From positions 2,480,001 through 2,544,000 of the forward strand of contig OX638377.1 in NCBI GenBank assembly GCA_951813615.1: a stretch of 64,000 nucleotides of DNA, in the 5' to 3' direction. The DNA is from an uncultured Latescibacterota bacterium (lineage in GTDB: Bacteria > Latescibacterota > UBA2968 > UBA8231). Below the pieces are notes generated by a model. That model was not told the origin of the DNA and ran no database searches. It worked only from the letters and a program-made list of their open reading frames with translations. A program made the position numbers and the translations under genes. Positions 17,318 through 24,252 of the stretch are shown here, piece after piece. The number at the start of each line of letters is the position of its first letter. The stretch's first letter is position 1.

Positions 17318-17641
17318 TCAGACTTTGAGGCTGCCGGAACCACCCGGACCACCCGGACCACAATCCCGCCAGTAGGTCCGCACCATCTGCAAGATATCCC
17401 AGAGCATGGTATCCTTCGCTACTTGGTCGATCAACGCGTTTAGTCTCGCGGCCTTCTCTGGCTCGATCAGCTCCAAGCCGCTCATCATCGTCAGGTGGTG
17501 GATCAAGCCCGTTTGCAACAATGTGCGGTTCATGTCCGAGAGGGGGATACTGCTTTTGTTGGCGAACTCCTCTTCAAGGCCAGCATAGAGTTCGGCCAAG
17601 TTGTGGGAAAGTGTGGTCTCGACTTTGTAAACTTTTTCCAT
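17318..17641 (-). CDS. small orphan protein with Gly-Pro tail
   Basis: A 107-aa soluble protein that I do not recognise. It is preceded by GGGAGG nine bases before the ATG. Residues 1-90 look helical and acidic (LYAGLEEEF, SDMNRTLLQTGLIHHLTMMSG, AKDTMLWDILQMVRTYWRD). The last residues are a small repeat, CGPGGPGGSGSLKV, encoded by near-identical 9-base units. It has its own promoter and is the only gene between the psp cluster and the NifU-like gene. Confidence 0.6.
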   Translation of the reverse strand: MEKVYKVETTLSHNLAELYAGLEEEFANKSSIPLSDMNRTLLQTGLIHHLTMMSGLELIEPEKAARLNALIDQVAKDTMLWDILQMVRTYWRDCGPGGPGGSGSLKV

Positions 17642-17673
17642 GCGCCTCCCGACCGTGTAGGAACCTTGCGGTT

Positions 17674-17701
17674 AATATACCCGGCGCGCTCCCACTGTCA
17701 A
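17674..17701 (-). promoter_or_regulatory. promoter for the 107-aa orphan gene
   Basis: Minus strand TTGACA (17701-17696) and TATATT (17679-17674), 16-base spacer, about 32 bases upstream of the ATG at 17641. Confidence 0.6.
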
Positions 17702-17729
17702 CAAGACTCGGCCGAGAGGAAGCGGTGGG

Positions 17730-19148
17730 TTATTTGGCGGCGATTTGGTATTTGCGGAGCAGGTGTCGAAAGCGATCGTAGGTCAAGCCCAATTGCTGGG
17801 CTGCGTCTTTCTGCCGCCCTCCCGCTTGAGCGAGTGCGCCGTCGAGCAAGCCGCGCTCGACGCGCTCGACTTGTTCGTCGAAACTGCCCCCATCCGGAAG
17901 GGCAACGCCGCTGCCGCCGCGCACTTCCGGAGGCAAGTCCTCCACGACCACTTCGTCTCCTTGCGCGACGCAGAGGGCGCGTTCGACGGCGAATTTGAGT
18001 TCGCGCACATTGCCCGGCCAAGCGTAAGTCTCTAGCATGGCCAAAACGCCTTCGGCGAACGGGCGTCGTTCAATCGCCGGTACTTCGTCGCATAACTGCT
18101 GAGTAAAATATTCAACCAAGGACCGGATATCCTCGGGCCGCTCCCGCAGGGGCGGCAGTTGGAGCACGCTAAACCGCAGGCGGTCGTAGAGGTCGGCGCG
18201 GAATTGTCCGCTGGCTATTTCCCGTTCCAGATCCGCGTTGGTCGCCGCCACGACGCGCACATCAACGTGGATCGTCTGCGTTCCGCCCGTGCGTTCAAAT
18301 TCTTGGTATTCTATGACGCGCAATACGTTTTTTTGGAAGTCCAGCGAAGTGTTGCCAATCTCGTCGAGAAAGAGCGTGCCGCCATTGGCGGCTTCAAAGC
18401 GGCCGTGGCGCATTTCGGTCGCACCTGTAAAGGCCCCCTTCTCGTGGCCAAACAGCTCGCTTTCAAGCAGGGTATCCGACAGCGCTGCGCAGTTCAGCTT
18501 GACAAAGGCCCGCTCGCGGCGGTTGCTCCCGTAGTGCAAGGCCGCGGCAATCAGTTCCTTACCCGTGCCCCGCTCGCCACAGATCAGCACGGGCCTCGGT
18601 ATGGAGGCGACCTGTTCAACTTGCTTAAGCAGATTCTGAATCAGGGGACTGCGACTTACGATCTGATAGCGCTGACCTAGCTCGGTCCGATAAAACGAAT
18701 TTTCGCGGTCCAAGGCTTCGTTTTCGGCCTTGAGGCGGGCGTTTTCGCACAATACCGTCAACATCCGCTCGACCTTTTCCATCTCCACTTCGAGCTTGTC
18801 CTCGACGTACAGGTCCTTTTCGATAAAGTCCGCCGCCCCAGCTTGCACGGCTTCGACCGCCAAGTCGACGCTCCCCTTGCCCGTGAGAATAATAACCGGC
18901 AGTTCAGCCCACTGCTTTTTGATCTCCTTCAGCACTTCGAGGCCATTGGGCTGGCCAACGCCAAAGTCAAAGTCCAGCACCACGAGTTCGACGTCCGTCG
19001 GCCTAGCAGCCAGATGCCCAAGCAGCCGCTGGCCATTGGAAAACGAGATGACCTCCTTGCCCAAGCTCCGCAGTTTCTCCGCCAACATCTCGCGTAATTC
19101 CTGCTGGTCATCGGCGATTAAAACAGCTTTCTGTTTTTTACCTGCCAT
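17730..19148 (-). CDS. sigma-54-dependent NtrC-family response regulator of the psp operon
   Basis: A 472-aa regulator. The receiver domain (1-120) has acidic pair Asp13/Asp14, phospho-acceptor Asp59 in VVLDFDFG and the conserved Thr in LTGKG. The sigma-54 AAA+ domain (about 150-385) has Walker A GERGTGKE, the sigma-54 contact loop GAFTGA, and [10 protein letters not shown]. The C-terminal Fis-type HTH (about 420-470) includes KDAAQQLGLTYDRFRHLL. ATG 19148 is used because GAGG lies six bases before it. It lies 27 bases after the TPR histidine kinase gene, its evident partner, at the end of the pspA operon. It would take the place that PspF holds in enterobacteria. Confidence 0.92.
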   Translation of the reverse strand: MAGKKQKAVLIADDQQELREMLAEKLRSLGKEVISFSNGQRLLGHLAARPTDVELVVLDFDFGVGQPNGLEVLKEIKKQWAELPVIILTGKGSVDLAVEAVQAGAADFIEKDLYVEDKLEVEMEKVERMLTVLCENARLKAENEALDRENSFYRTELGQRYQIVSRSPLIQNLLKQVEQVASIPRPVLICGERGTGKELIAAALHYGSNRRERAFVKLNCAALSDTLLESELFGHEKGAFTGATEMRHGRFEAANGGTLFLDEIGNTSLDFQKNVLRVIEYQEFERTGGTQTIHVDVRVVAATNADLEREIASGQFRADLYDRLRFSVLQLPPLRERPEDIRSLVEYFTQQLCDEVPAIERRPFAEGVLAMLETYAWPGNVRELKFAVERALCVAQGDEVVVEDLPPEVRGGSGVALPDGGSFDEQVERVERGLLDGALAQAGGRQKDAAQQLGLTYDRFRHLLRKYQIAAK

Positions 19149-19175
19149 GCCCGTCCTCATTCAATCACTGAAAGG

Positions 19176-20531
19176 CTAGGTCTCGCCGCCCGAGAAATTG
19201 AGCGGCAGATCGAGCCGAAAAACGGTTCCGTGGCCCTTTCTGCTCTTGACGCGCAGCACGCCCTGATGGGCTTGGGCAATACGGCGCGCAATGCTCAAAC
19301 CATAGCCATTGCCCCGCTCCCTAGTGGTAAATCCAGGCTCGAATATCAATTCCAAATGCTCTTCCTCAATGCCCGGCCCATCGTCCTCGACCTCAATAAA
19401 AACCAGTGACTGCTCCGCGTCGTAGCCAGCGCCTAACACCACCCGACCGCCGTGGTTCTCTTCGAGAATTTCCAAGGCGTTGAGGCAGAGGTTGGTAATA
19501 GCCTCGCGCAGCATCCGCTCATCGGCTTCTACGCGCGGCAAGCCCTCCTGAATCCGCGTCTGGATCGCGGCCTTCCAAGTTTGCTGGCCAAATCCGGCAG
19601 CCACCCGGCGCACCAAGCGACCGAGATCGATTATCGCCGGGTGGATTTTATCCGCTTTCATCGCCTCCAAAAACCCCACCCATTCGTCGTACAGGGCCTC
19701 GTATTCGCCCCCTAAGCGATTCAATTCCCCCCGCTGCGACTCTTCGGCTTTGCGCCCCAGCCCTCGCAAGCGGCTGCCGATGATCCCCATCAGGTTTTTG
19801 ATGCGATGCCCCTTCGTGTAAAAACCCTCGTACACCTGCTCCTTGCCCAACTCGACCATTTCCAGCGACAAACGCGAGAGAACCTGCGGCGCGCTTTGCC
19901 CAAATTCCTCGCAGATGTGCTGGTATTCTTGTTCTAATTCAGGGGGTTTTACGTGGCGAAAAAATAAACGGGCCAAATTCGCATACGGCTGACTGAGCTT
20001 GGGGTCGAGTTGGATGGCGACCTTGAATTCCCCCATCGCCCCCAACACTTGGCCGCCTTGCAGCAAGAGCTGGCCCAAACTGTTGTGGCCCACCGCGGAA
20101 AGCGGGTTGAGAGTCAACCCTCGGCGGAAAGCGCGGATGGCTTCCTCACGGCGCTGTGGATCTTCGTTATACTGACTGCCGAGAGCAAAAAAGACGCGAT
20201 CGAGAGCGGGGTATTCCCGCCCTTCCTCGACCGCCTGTACGATGGCTTCAAAGTGCGCCAGCGACCGCTCGCGGAACCGGGGATTCCGCCGCCCTTGGCG
20301 CATTGCGAGCAAGCCGAGTTGGTAGTGGCTTGCTAGATGCCCACTCGCCGCGGCCGCTTCCAGCACGGCGATGGCCGCTTGTTCGTCCCCCAGTTCCAAG
20401 AGACAAAGCCCTTTGCGGTGTTGGAGTTCCAAGTCGTCGGGCACCTGCGAAAGGCCGCGCTCGCACCAGTCCAGCGCTTCGGCCCAACGCGCACCTTCAC
20501 AAGCCTCTACAGCGCGGTCGAGCCAATTCAC
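19176..20531 (-). CDS. TPR-containing histidine kinase
   Basis: A 451-aa soluble sensor kinase with no transmembrane segment. Residues 1-215 are tetratricopeptide-like repeats (WAEALDWCERGLSQVPDDLELQHRKG, FRRGLTLNPLSAVGHNSLGQLLLQ, KVAIQLDPKLSQPYANLARLF in overlapping helices). The dimerisation segment has the phosphorylatable His in KGHRIKNLMGIIG. The ATPase domain has N box REAITNLCLNALEI, G1 VEDDGPGIEEEHLELIFEPG and G2 GNGYGLSIARRI. The TPR part probably senses a protein partner, perhaps PspA or one of the small membrane proteins. It sits between these and its response regulator, with gaps of 3 and 27 bases. Confidence 0.9.
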   Translation of the reverse strand: MNWLDRAVEACEGARWAEALDWCERGLSQVPDDLELQHRKGLCLLELGDEQAAIAVLEAAAASGHLASHYQLGLLAMRQGRRNPRFRERSLAHFEAIVQAVEEGREYPALDRVFFALGSQYNEDPQRREEAIRAFRRGLTLNPLSAVGHNSLGQLLLQGGQVLGAMGEFKVAIQLDPKLSQPYANLARLFFRHVKPPELEQEYQHICEEFGQSAPQVLSRLSLEMVELGKEQVYEGFYTKGHRIKNLMGIIGSRLRGLGRKAEESQRGELNRLGGEYEALYDEWVGFLEAMKADKIHPAIIDLGRLVRRVAAGFGQQTWKAAIQTRIQEGLPRVEADERMLREAITNLCLNALEILEENHGGRVVLGAGYDAEQSLVFIEVEDDGPGIEEEHLELIFEPGFTTRERGNGYGLSIARRIAQAHQGVLRVKSRKGHGTVFRLDLPLNFSGGET

Positions 20532-20534
20532 AGC

Positions 20535-20903
20535 CTAGCCTTGCTCTCGCGGTTCTTGGCGCTCCCAAGACTTAGAACCTACTCCGTCCATGTGGTCGAT
20601 CTTTTCGCTGAGAGCAATCATCACGTCCTGCACCTCAGTCAGCCGCTGCTCAACTGAGACCAACCGCTCCCGTAGCTCGTTCGGCTCCATGACCTTGTCC
20701 TCAGATACAGTCGCCTTGAGCTTGAGGTATTCGGCAACTTTGGCGATGCCGAAAATCGCCACAGCGGCCAACAAGAGCGGCACCAGAATGACGGGCCCAA
20801 TCAGACCGTCGGAGCCGGGGTGGCTGGGAAAAGCAGAGAAAAAAAGCACACACAACGCGATACCAGCGAGGAATCCTAAGACGATCCCCTTATTCTTGGC
20901 CAT
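20535..20903 (-). CDS. small membrane protein with coiled-coil tail, psp operon (paralog 1)
   Basis: A 122-aa protein with two N-terminal transmembrane segments (GIVLGFLAGIALCVLFFSAF and VILVPLLLAAVAIFGIAKVA), followed by a charged coiled coil. Its C-terminal segment RLTEVQDVMIALSEKIDHMD is almost identical to that of the next gene upstream, so the two are paralogs that diverged in their membrane parts. The size and layout (short membrane anchor plus coil) resemble PspB, but I could not show homology. The stop is 3 bases before the kinase gene. Confidence 0.7.
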   Translation of the reverse strand: MAKNKGIVLGFLAGIALCVLFFSAFPSHPGSDGLIGPVILVPLLLAAVAIFGIAKVAEYLKLKATVSEDKVMEPNELRERLVSVEQRLTEVQDVMIALSEKIDHMDGVGSKSWERQEPREQG

Positions 20904-20947
20904 GATTTAGTTCCTTTCCCTCTCTTCGATGGAATCAACTTTTTCAA

Positions 20948-21223
20948 TCAACTCTTCTCCCCATCTGCCTTTTTCGCATTCCAAGGTTTAGCCCCAACCC
21001 CGTCCATGTAGTCGATTTTCTCGCTGAGGGCGATCATCACGTCCTGCACCTCGGTCAGCCGCTGCTCAACTCGCTCTAGACGCTTGACGATCCGATCTTC
21101 TTCCTGTTCGGATTTTTTGTCTCGTCGCTTGCGGCCTGAAAAATACATATTGCCCCAATTGACCAATCCGCCGCACAAGATGATGAAGCCGATGCCAATG
21201 GCGACCTGCAAAAACCCACTCAT
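20948..21223 (-). CDS. small membrane protein with coiled-coil tail, psp operon (paralog 2)
   Basis: A 91-aa protein with one N-terminal transmembrane helix (VAIGIGFIILCGGLVNWGNMYF), a basic patch (SGRKRRDKK) and a coiled coil ending in RLTEVQDVMIALSEKIDYMD, shared with its downstream paralog. This is the PspB-like layout of a single anchor and a cytoplasmic coil. It probably acts at the inner membrane with PspA or the kinase; that is inference from position only. Gaps to its neighbours are 36 and 44 bases. Confidence 0.7.
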   Translation of the reverse strand: MSGFLQVAIGIGFIILCGGLVNWGNMYFSGRKRRDKKSEQEEDRIVKRLERVEQRLTEVQDVMIALSEKIDYMDGVGAKPWNAKKADGEKS

Positions 21224-21259
21224 TTACTCCCTCCCTGTCTGAGCTATAGCCTATTTGTA

Positions 21260-21784
21260 TCAAGCGCTTTCAACGCCCTGGCTCCAGTGTTTCTCGTGCG
21301 CGAAAAGTACTTCTGGAAAGCGATAGACCATCAGGCCCGAATCGGTTATTTCGACCTCGACGAACCCCCCATCGGCCAAGCGCTTGAGAATCTCCGAGGC
21401 CTCCTCGACGGTTAGCCCGGTATCGGCCGCCGCTTCGGTCACCGTCAGGCGGCCATTCCTCTTCTGGGCCAGACGCACTACGCGATTTTGTTGACGTCGG
21501 TAGCGCACCAAATGCGCGGCTGCATCGAGTTTTTTGGCCAGTATCCAGAGCAAGCTGCCGAAAATGGTCTGGGTGACGCCAATGGCAAAGAACTCAAAAT
21601 GGGAATCTGGACCATCGGCATGGAGAATTTGAAAAAGGCCGTAGAGCATAAACCCCAGCCCTATCGGCACCATCGGCACGGCCATTACCTTAAGAAAAAG
21701 AGCGCCTAGGCGCTTGAATCCCCCTTCCATAGCACTTCGTACCTCGCTTTTTGCCGCGTCGGGCGGTCTCATCGTCACAGCCAT
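21260..21784 (-). CDS. two-helix membrane protein with winged-helix domain, psp operon
   Basis: A 174-aa protein. Two transmembrane helices are at about 31-52 (LKVMAVPMVPIGLGFMLYGL) and 65-85 (FFAIGVTQTIFGSLLWILA). A cytoplasmic winged helix-turn-helix-like domain is at about 97-165 (RVVRLAQKRNGRLTVTEAAA, TGLTVEEASEILKRLADGGF, VEVEITDSGLMVYRFPE). GAGG precedes ATG 21784. The wHTH may bind protein instead of DNA. It occupies the place of PspC, next to pspA, but it lacks an obvious PspC domain. No family was recognised. Confidence 0.7.
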   Translation of the reverse strand: MAVTMRPPDAAKSEVRSAMEGGFKRLGALFLKVMAVPMVPIGLGFMLYGLFQILHADGPDSHFEFFAIGVTQTIFGSLLWILAKKLDAAAHLVRYRRQQNRVVRLAQKRNGRLTVTEAAADTGLTVEEASEILKRLADGGFVEVEITDSGLMVYRFPEVLFAHEKHWSQGVESA

Positions 21785-21832
21785 TAGTTCCTCGAATTCA
21801 GCAGATTGCGCAACATGCTGTAGGCCAAAGGG

Positions 21833-22507
21833 TTACTTGTCTTTATTCATCTTGTCCTTTAGGGCCTTCAATTCGTCGTCAACGCTGTGGTCGACTTCGA
21901 TTTGGCGGATCTCTTTTTCAATGTTCTCCATCTCGCCCGAAATCTCCGTGTGGGCGGTAGCCTCTGCCTCGCTCTCTTCGACTTTCTGCTCAAAGCGTTC
22001 AAAGCTGGAAAAGGCATCCTCACCCAACCCGGAAATGCTCTGGGCCAGACGCTTGCGGGCTTGGGCAGCTTGGTGGCGAGCGATCAACGTGCCCTGCCGG
22101 GTCCGCGCTTCTTCGAGCTTGGTCTTTAGCTCGCGTAGCTGCTCGCGCAACTGCTCGGCTGTCTGCCGACTCTCCTCCACGGCCGGAGCCAGATCCTCAG
22201 CCGCTTTGGCAAACACGGCCTTGCGCTCGAGCGCCCGTCGCGCTAGCGCGTCCTCGCCCGCTTCCACCGCCCGTTCGGCCTTGCCCTGCCATTCGGCGAC
22301 CTGGCTTTGCTTGTCGTTGAACTGGCGCTCGAGCCGCTTGTGGTTGGCCACAGCGGTTCCTACCGAGGCCGTGGCCTTGCCGACGGCCTCTTCCATATCC
22401 CGCACCATCTGGCGGATCATCTTGTCCGGCTCTTCGGCCCGGTCGAGCATCTCGTTGATATTGGACTTGAGGATATCGCTTATCCTCGAAAAGGCTCCCT
22501 TAGCCAT
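21833..22507 (-). CDS. pspA: phage shock protein A (PspA/IM30 family)
   Basis: A 224-aa peripheral membrane protein of the ESCRT-III-like PspA/Vipp1 family that binds stressed inner membrane. It is nearly all coiled coil. The start MAKGAFSRISDILKSNINEM is the amphipathic membrane-binding helix, followed by LDRAEEPDKMIRQMVRDMEEAVGKA, the family signature. ATG 22507 is used because AAGGAGGTG lies before it. It is first in a six-gene operon, 36 bases after the predicted start point of a sigma-54 promoter. Confidence 0.95.
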   Translation of the reverse strand: MAKGAFSRISDILKSNINEMLDRAEEPDKMIRQMVRDMEEAVGKATASVGTAVANHKRLERQFNDKQSQVAEWQGKAERAVEAGEDALARRALERKAVFAKAAEDLAPAVEESRQTAEQLREQLRELKTKLEEARTRQGTLIARHQAAQARKRLAQSISGLGEDAFSSFERFEQKVEESEAEATAHTEISGEMENIEKEIRQIEVDHSVDDELKALKDKMNKDK

Positions 22508-22555
22508 CGCACACCTCCTTGATTGAGTGAAGCTTATCATGCGTTGTCTCTAAGC

Positions 22556-22571
22556 TGCAAGGACCATGCCA
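22556..22571 (-). promoter_or_regulatory. sigma-54 promoter of the psp operon
   Basis: On the minus strand TGGCATGGTCCTTGCA: -24 GG and -12 GC are exactly 10 bases apart, as sigma-54 demands, and all but one conserved base match TGGCAC-N5-TTGCA. Transcription would start near 22545, giving a leader of about 38 bases before pspA. The operon's last gene encodes a sigma-54 activator, which supports the call. Confidence 0.8.
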
Positions 22572-22645
22572 AAAGTTTGTCATGTCCATAATTGGCTATA
22601 GCCCATTGTGTTACAGAAAAAATATAGATCAAATTATTACTTGTT

Positions 22646-22685
22646 AATGGCCAGATTCGCCACTTGGCTGGCGTCATTGGCCATT
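22646..22685. promoter_or_regulatory. 40-bp inverted repeat between pspA and the transporter gene
   Basis: Outer arms AATGGCCA (22646-22653) and TGGCCATT (22678-22685), and inner arms CGCCA (22658-22662) and TGGCG (22669-22673), are all symmetric about 22665.5. The centre is 96 bases upstream of the -24 element of the psp sigma-54 promoter, a normal enhancer distance. The right arm also overlaps a possible -35 of the divergent transporter promoter, so an operator for that gene is the alternative. Confidence 0.6.
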
Positions 22686-22705
22686 TTCGCTCCTTTAGTT
22701 ATTAT
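22677..22705 (+). promoter_or_regulatory. possible sigma-70 promoter for the SSS transporter
   Basis: TTGGCC (22677-22682) and TATTAT (22700-22705) with a 17-base spacer; start expected near 22712, 20 bases before the ATG. The -35 is weak (4 of 6) and lies inside the inverted repeat. Confidence 0.4.
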
Positions 22706-22731
22706 AACAAATCTTCGCAAAGGATCTTGCT

Positions 22732-24174
22732 ATGGCCAATCCATTGGTCTTGATCGGCTTGGGTATCTATCTCGCGGCAATGCTCGGCGTTGGTATATAC
22801 GCCGGCCGCCGCGTCCGCAACTCGACCGACTTTATCGTCGCCGGCCAACGCCTGCCCCTGGTGCTCTGCACTGCAACGCTCGCAGCAACGTGGTTTGGCG
22901 GTGGAATCTGCATTGGCGCGGCAAGTGCTGCATACAAGGGTGGCATCCTCGCGGTCATTGCCGACCCTTTTGGCGCGGCTTTGTGCCTGTTCATCGCTGG
23001 CTTCTTTTACGTCCGGCTGATGCGGCGCATGGGCTTGATGACAATCGCATCCTTTTTTAGCCGCCGCTTCGGCCCTCGAGCGGGCCTGCTAGCCAGCCTT
23101 TGCACCATTCCCGCCTATGTCGGCTGGACCGGCTCGCTCTTGTTGGCCTTTGGGCGGATTCTGCAGACCCTCACCGGCATCGATCCCACTGTCGGCATCT
23201 GCGCAGCCGCAGTCATCGTGCTGGTCTACACTTGGGCCGGCGGCATGTGGGCTGTCACGCTAACCGATTTCGTCCAAGTGACCGTCCTCGTACTGGGGCT
23301 ATTTATTTTGACGCCGATTCTCGTCGGCGACATGGGCGGCTGGAAGGCCCTCGTCGCCCAAATCCCATCCTCCCGCTTCGATTTCTATCCTCGTGGCGAC
23401 GCGGCTAGTTGGTTGGCCTATGCGCGCGATTGGCTGGTCATCGGCCTCGGCAACCTAGCGGGACAAGACCTAATCCAGCGCAGTCTATCCAGCCGCGACG
23501 AAAAGGTGGCATACCGCAGCGCTTATCTTGCTGGGCTGCTTTATATAACAGTTGGGCTGTTGCCCGTTTTTCTCGGCATGGCGGGTGCAGTCATCCTCCC
23601 GGATTTGGCCGATCCCGACCTAGTTATGATGTCCCTCGCCCTAAAATACCTTCCAGATATAGCCTTGATCCTCTTTATGGGAGCCCTCGTCTCAGCCCTC
23701 CTATCCAGCGCCGACAGTGCCCTCCTCGCTCCGGCTAGCGTCATTGGCTGGGATCTCCTGCGCTACTTCAAACCCGATGCCGAAGAGCAGTCGTCGCTGC
23801 GCGTGACGCGCTTGTCCGTGCTCCTCTTGGGTGCGCTATCGCTCCTGTTGGCTCTCCGGACCGCTTCGGTGTACGACTTGATGGTCAATTCTTGGTCCGT
23901 ACTCCTCGCCTCGCTGTTCGTCCCGCTAACCGCTGGCTTGTGGTGGTCCAAGAGCAACGGCCCCGGGGCCTTGGCCTCCATAGGGGTCGGCCTGTGCGCC
24001 TGGCAGGTGCTGGGGATGCTCTCCACAGATTTGCCAGCCGACCTTCTGGCCGTGCCCTTTTCCGCCCTCGCCTTGGTAATCGTCAGTTTGCTAACTCAAA
24101 AGAAGGCTCCGCCACAGCCTTTACTCGATGCCGAAGGACGCCCCCTAGACTATAAAAATCGCTTGGGTATTTAA
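22732..24174 (+). CDS. sodium:solute symporter (SSS family)
   Basis: A 480-aa inner-membrane transporter with about 13 hydrophobic helices. Family marks include RRVRNSTDFIVAGQRLPL after helix 1, TLAATWFGGGICIGAASAAY in helix 2, and GNLAGQDLIQRSLSSRDEK in the middle of the protein, typical of the SSS fold. It probably takes up an organic solute with Na+. AAAGGA precedes the ATG. The aldehyde dehydrogenase gene follows 78 bases later on the same strand, so the solute may be broken down to an aldehyde. Confidence 0.88.
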   Translation: MANPLVLIGLGIYLAAMLGVGIYAGRRVRNSTDFIVAGQRLPLVLCTATLAATWFGGGICIGAASAAYKGGILAVIADPFGAALCLFIAGFFYVRLMRRMGLMTIASFFSRRFGPRAGLLASLCTIPAYVGWTGSLLLAFGRILQTLTGIDPTVGICAAAVIVLVYTWAGGMWAVTLTDFVQVTVLVLGLFILTPILVGDMGGWKALVAQIPSSRFDFYPRGDAASWLAYARDWLVIGLGNLAGQDLIQRSLSSRDEKVAYRSAYLAGLLYITVGLLPVFLGMAGAVILPDLADPDLVMMSLALKYLPDIALILFMGALVSALLSSADSALLAPASVIGWDLLRYFKPDAEEQSSLRVTRLSVLLLGALSLLLALRTASVYDLMVNSWSVLLASLFVPLTAGLWWSKSNGPGALASIGVGLCAWQVLGMLSTDLPADLLAVPFSALALVIVSLLTQKKAPPQPLLDAEGRPLDYKNRLGI

Positions 24175-24252
24175 CCCTAAGCTCGCTTGACAGGTAAAAG
24201 CGCGTACTTAACTTGTTGATTACTTACCACCCACTTAAAAAGGAAGTTGACT

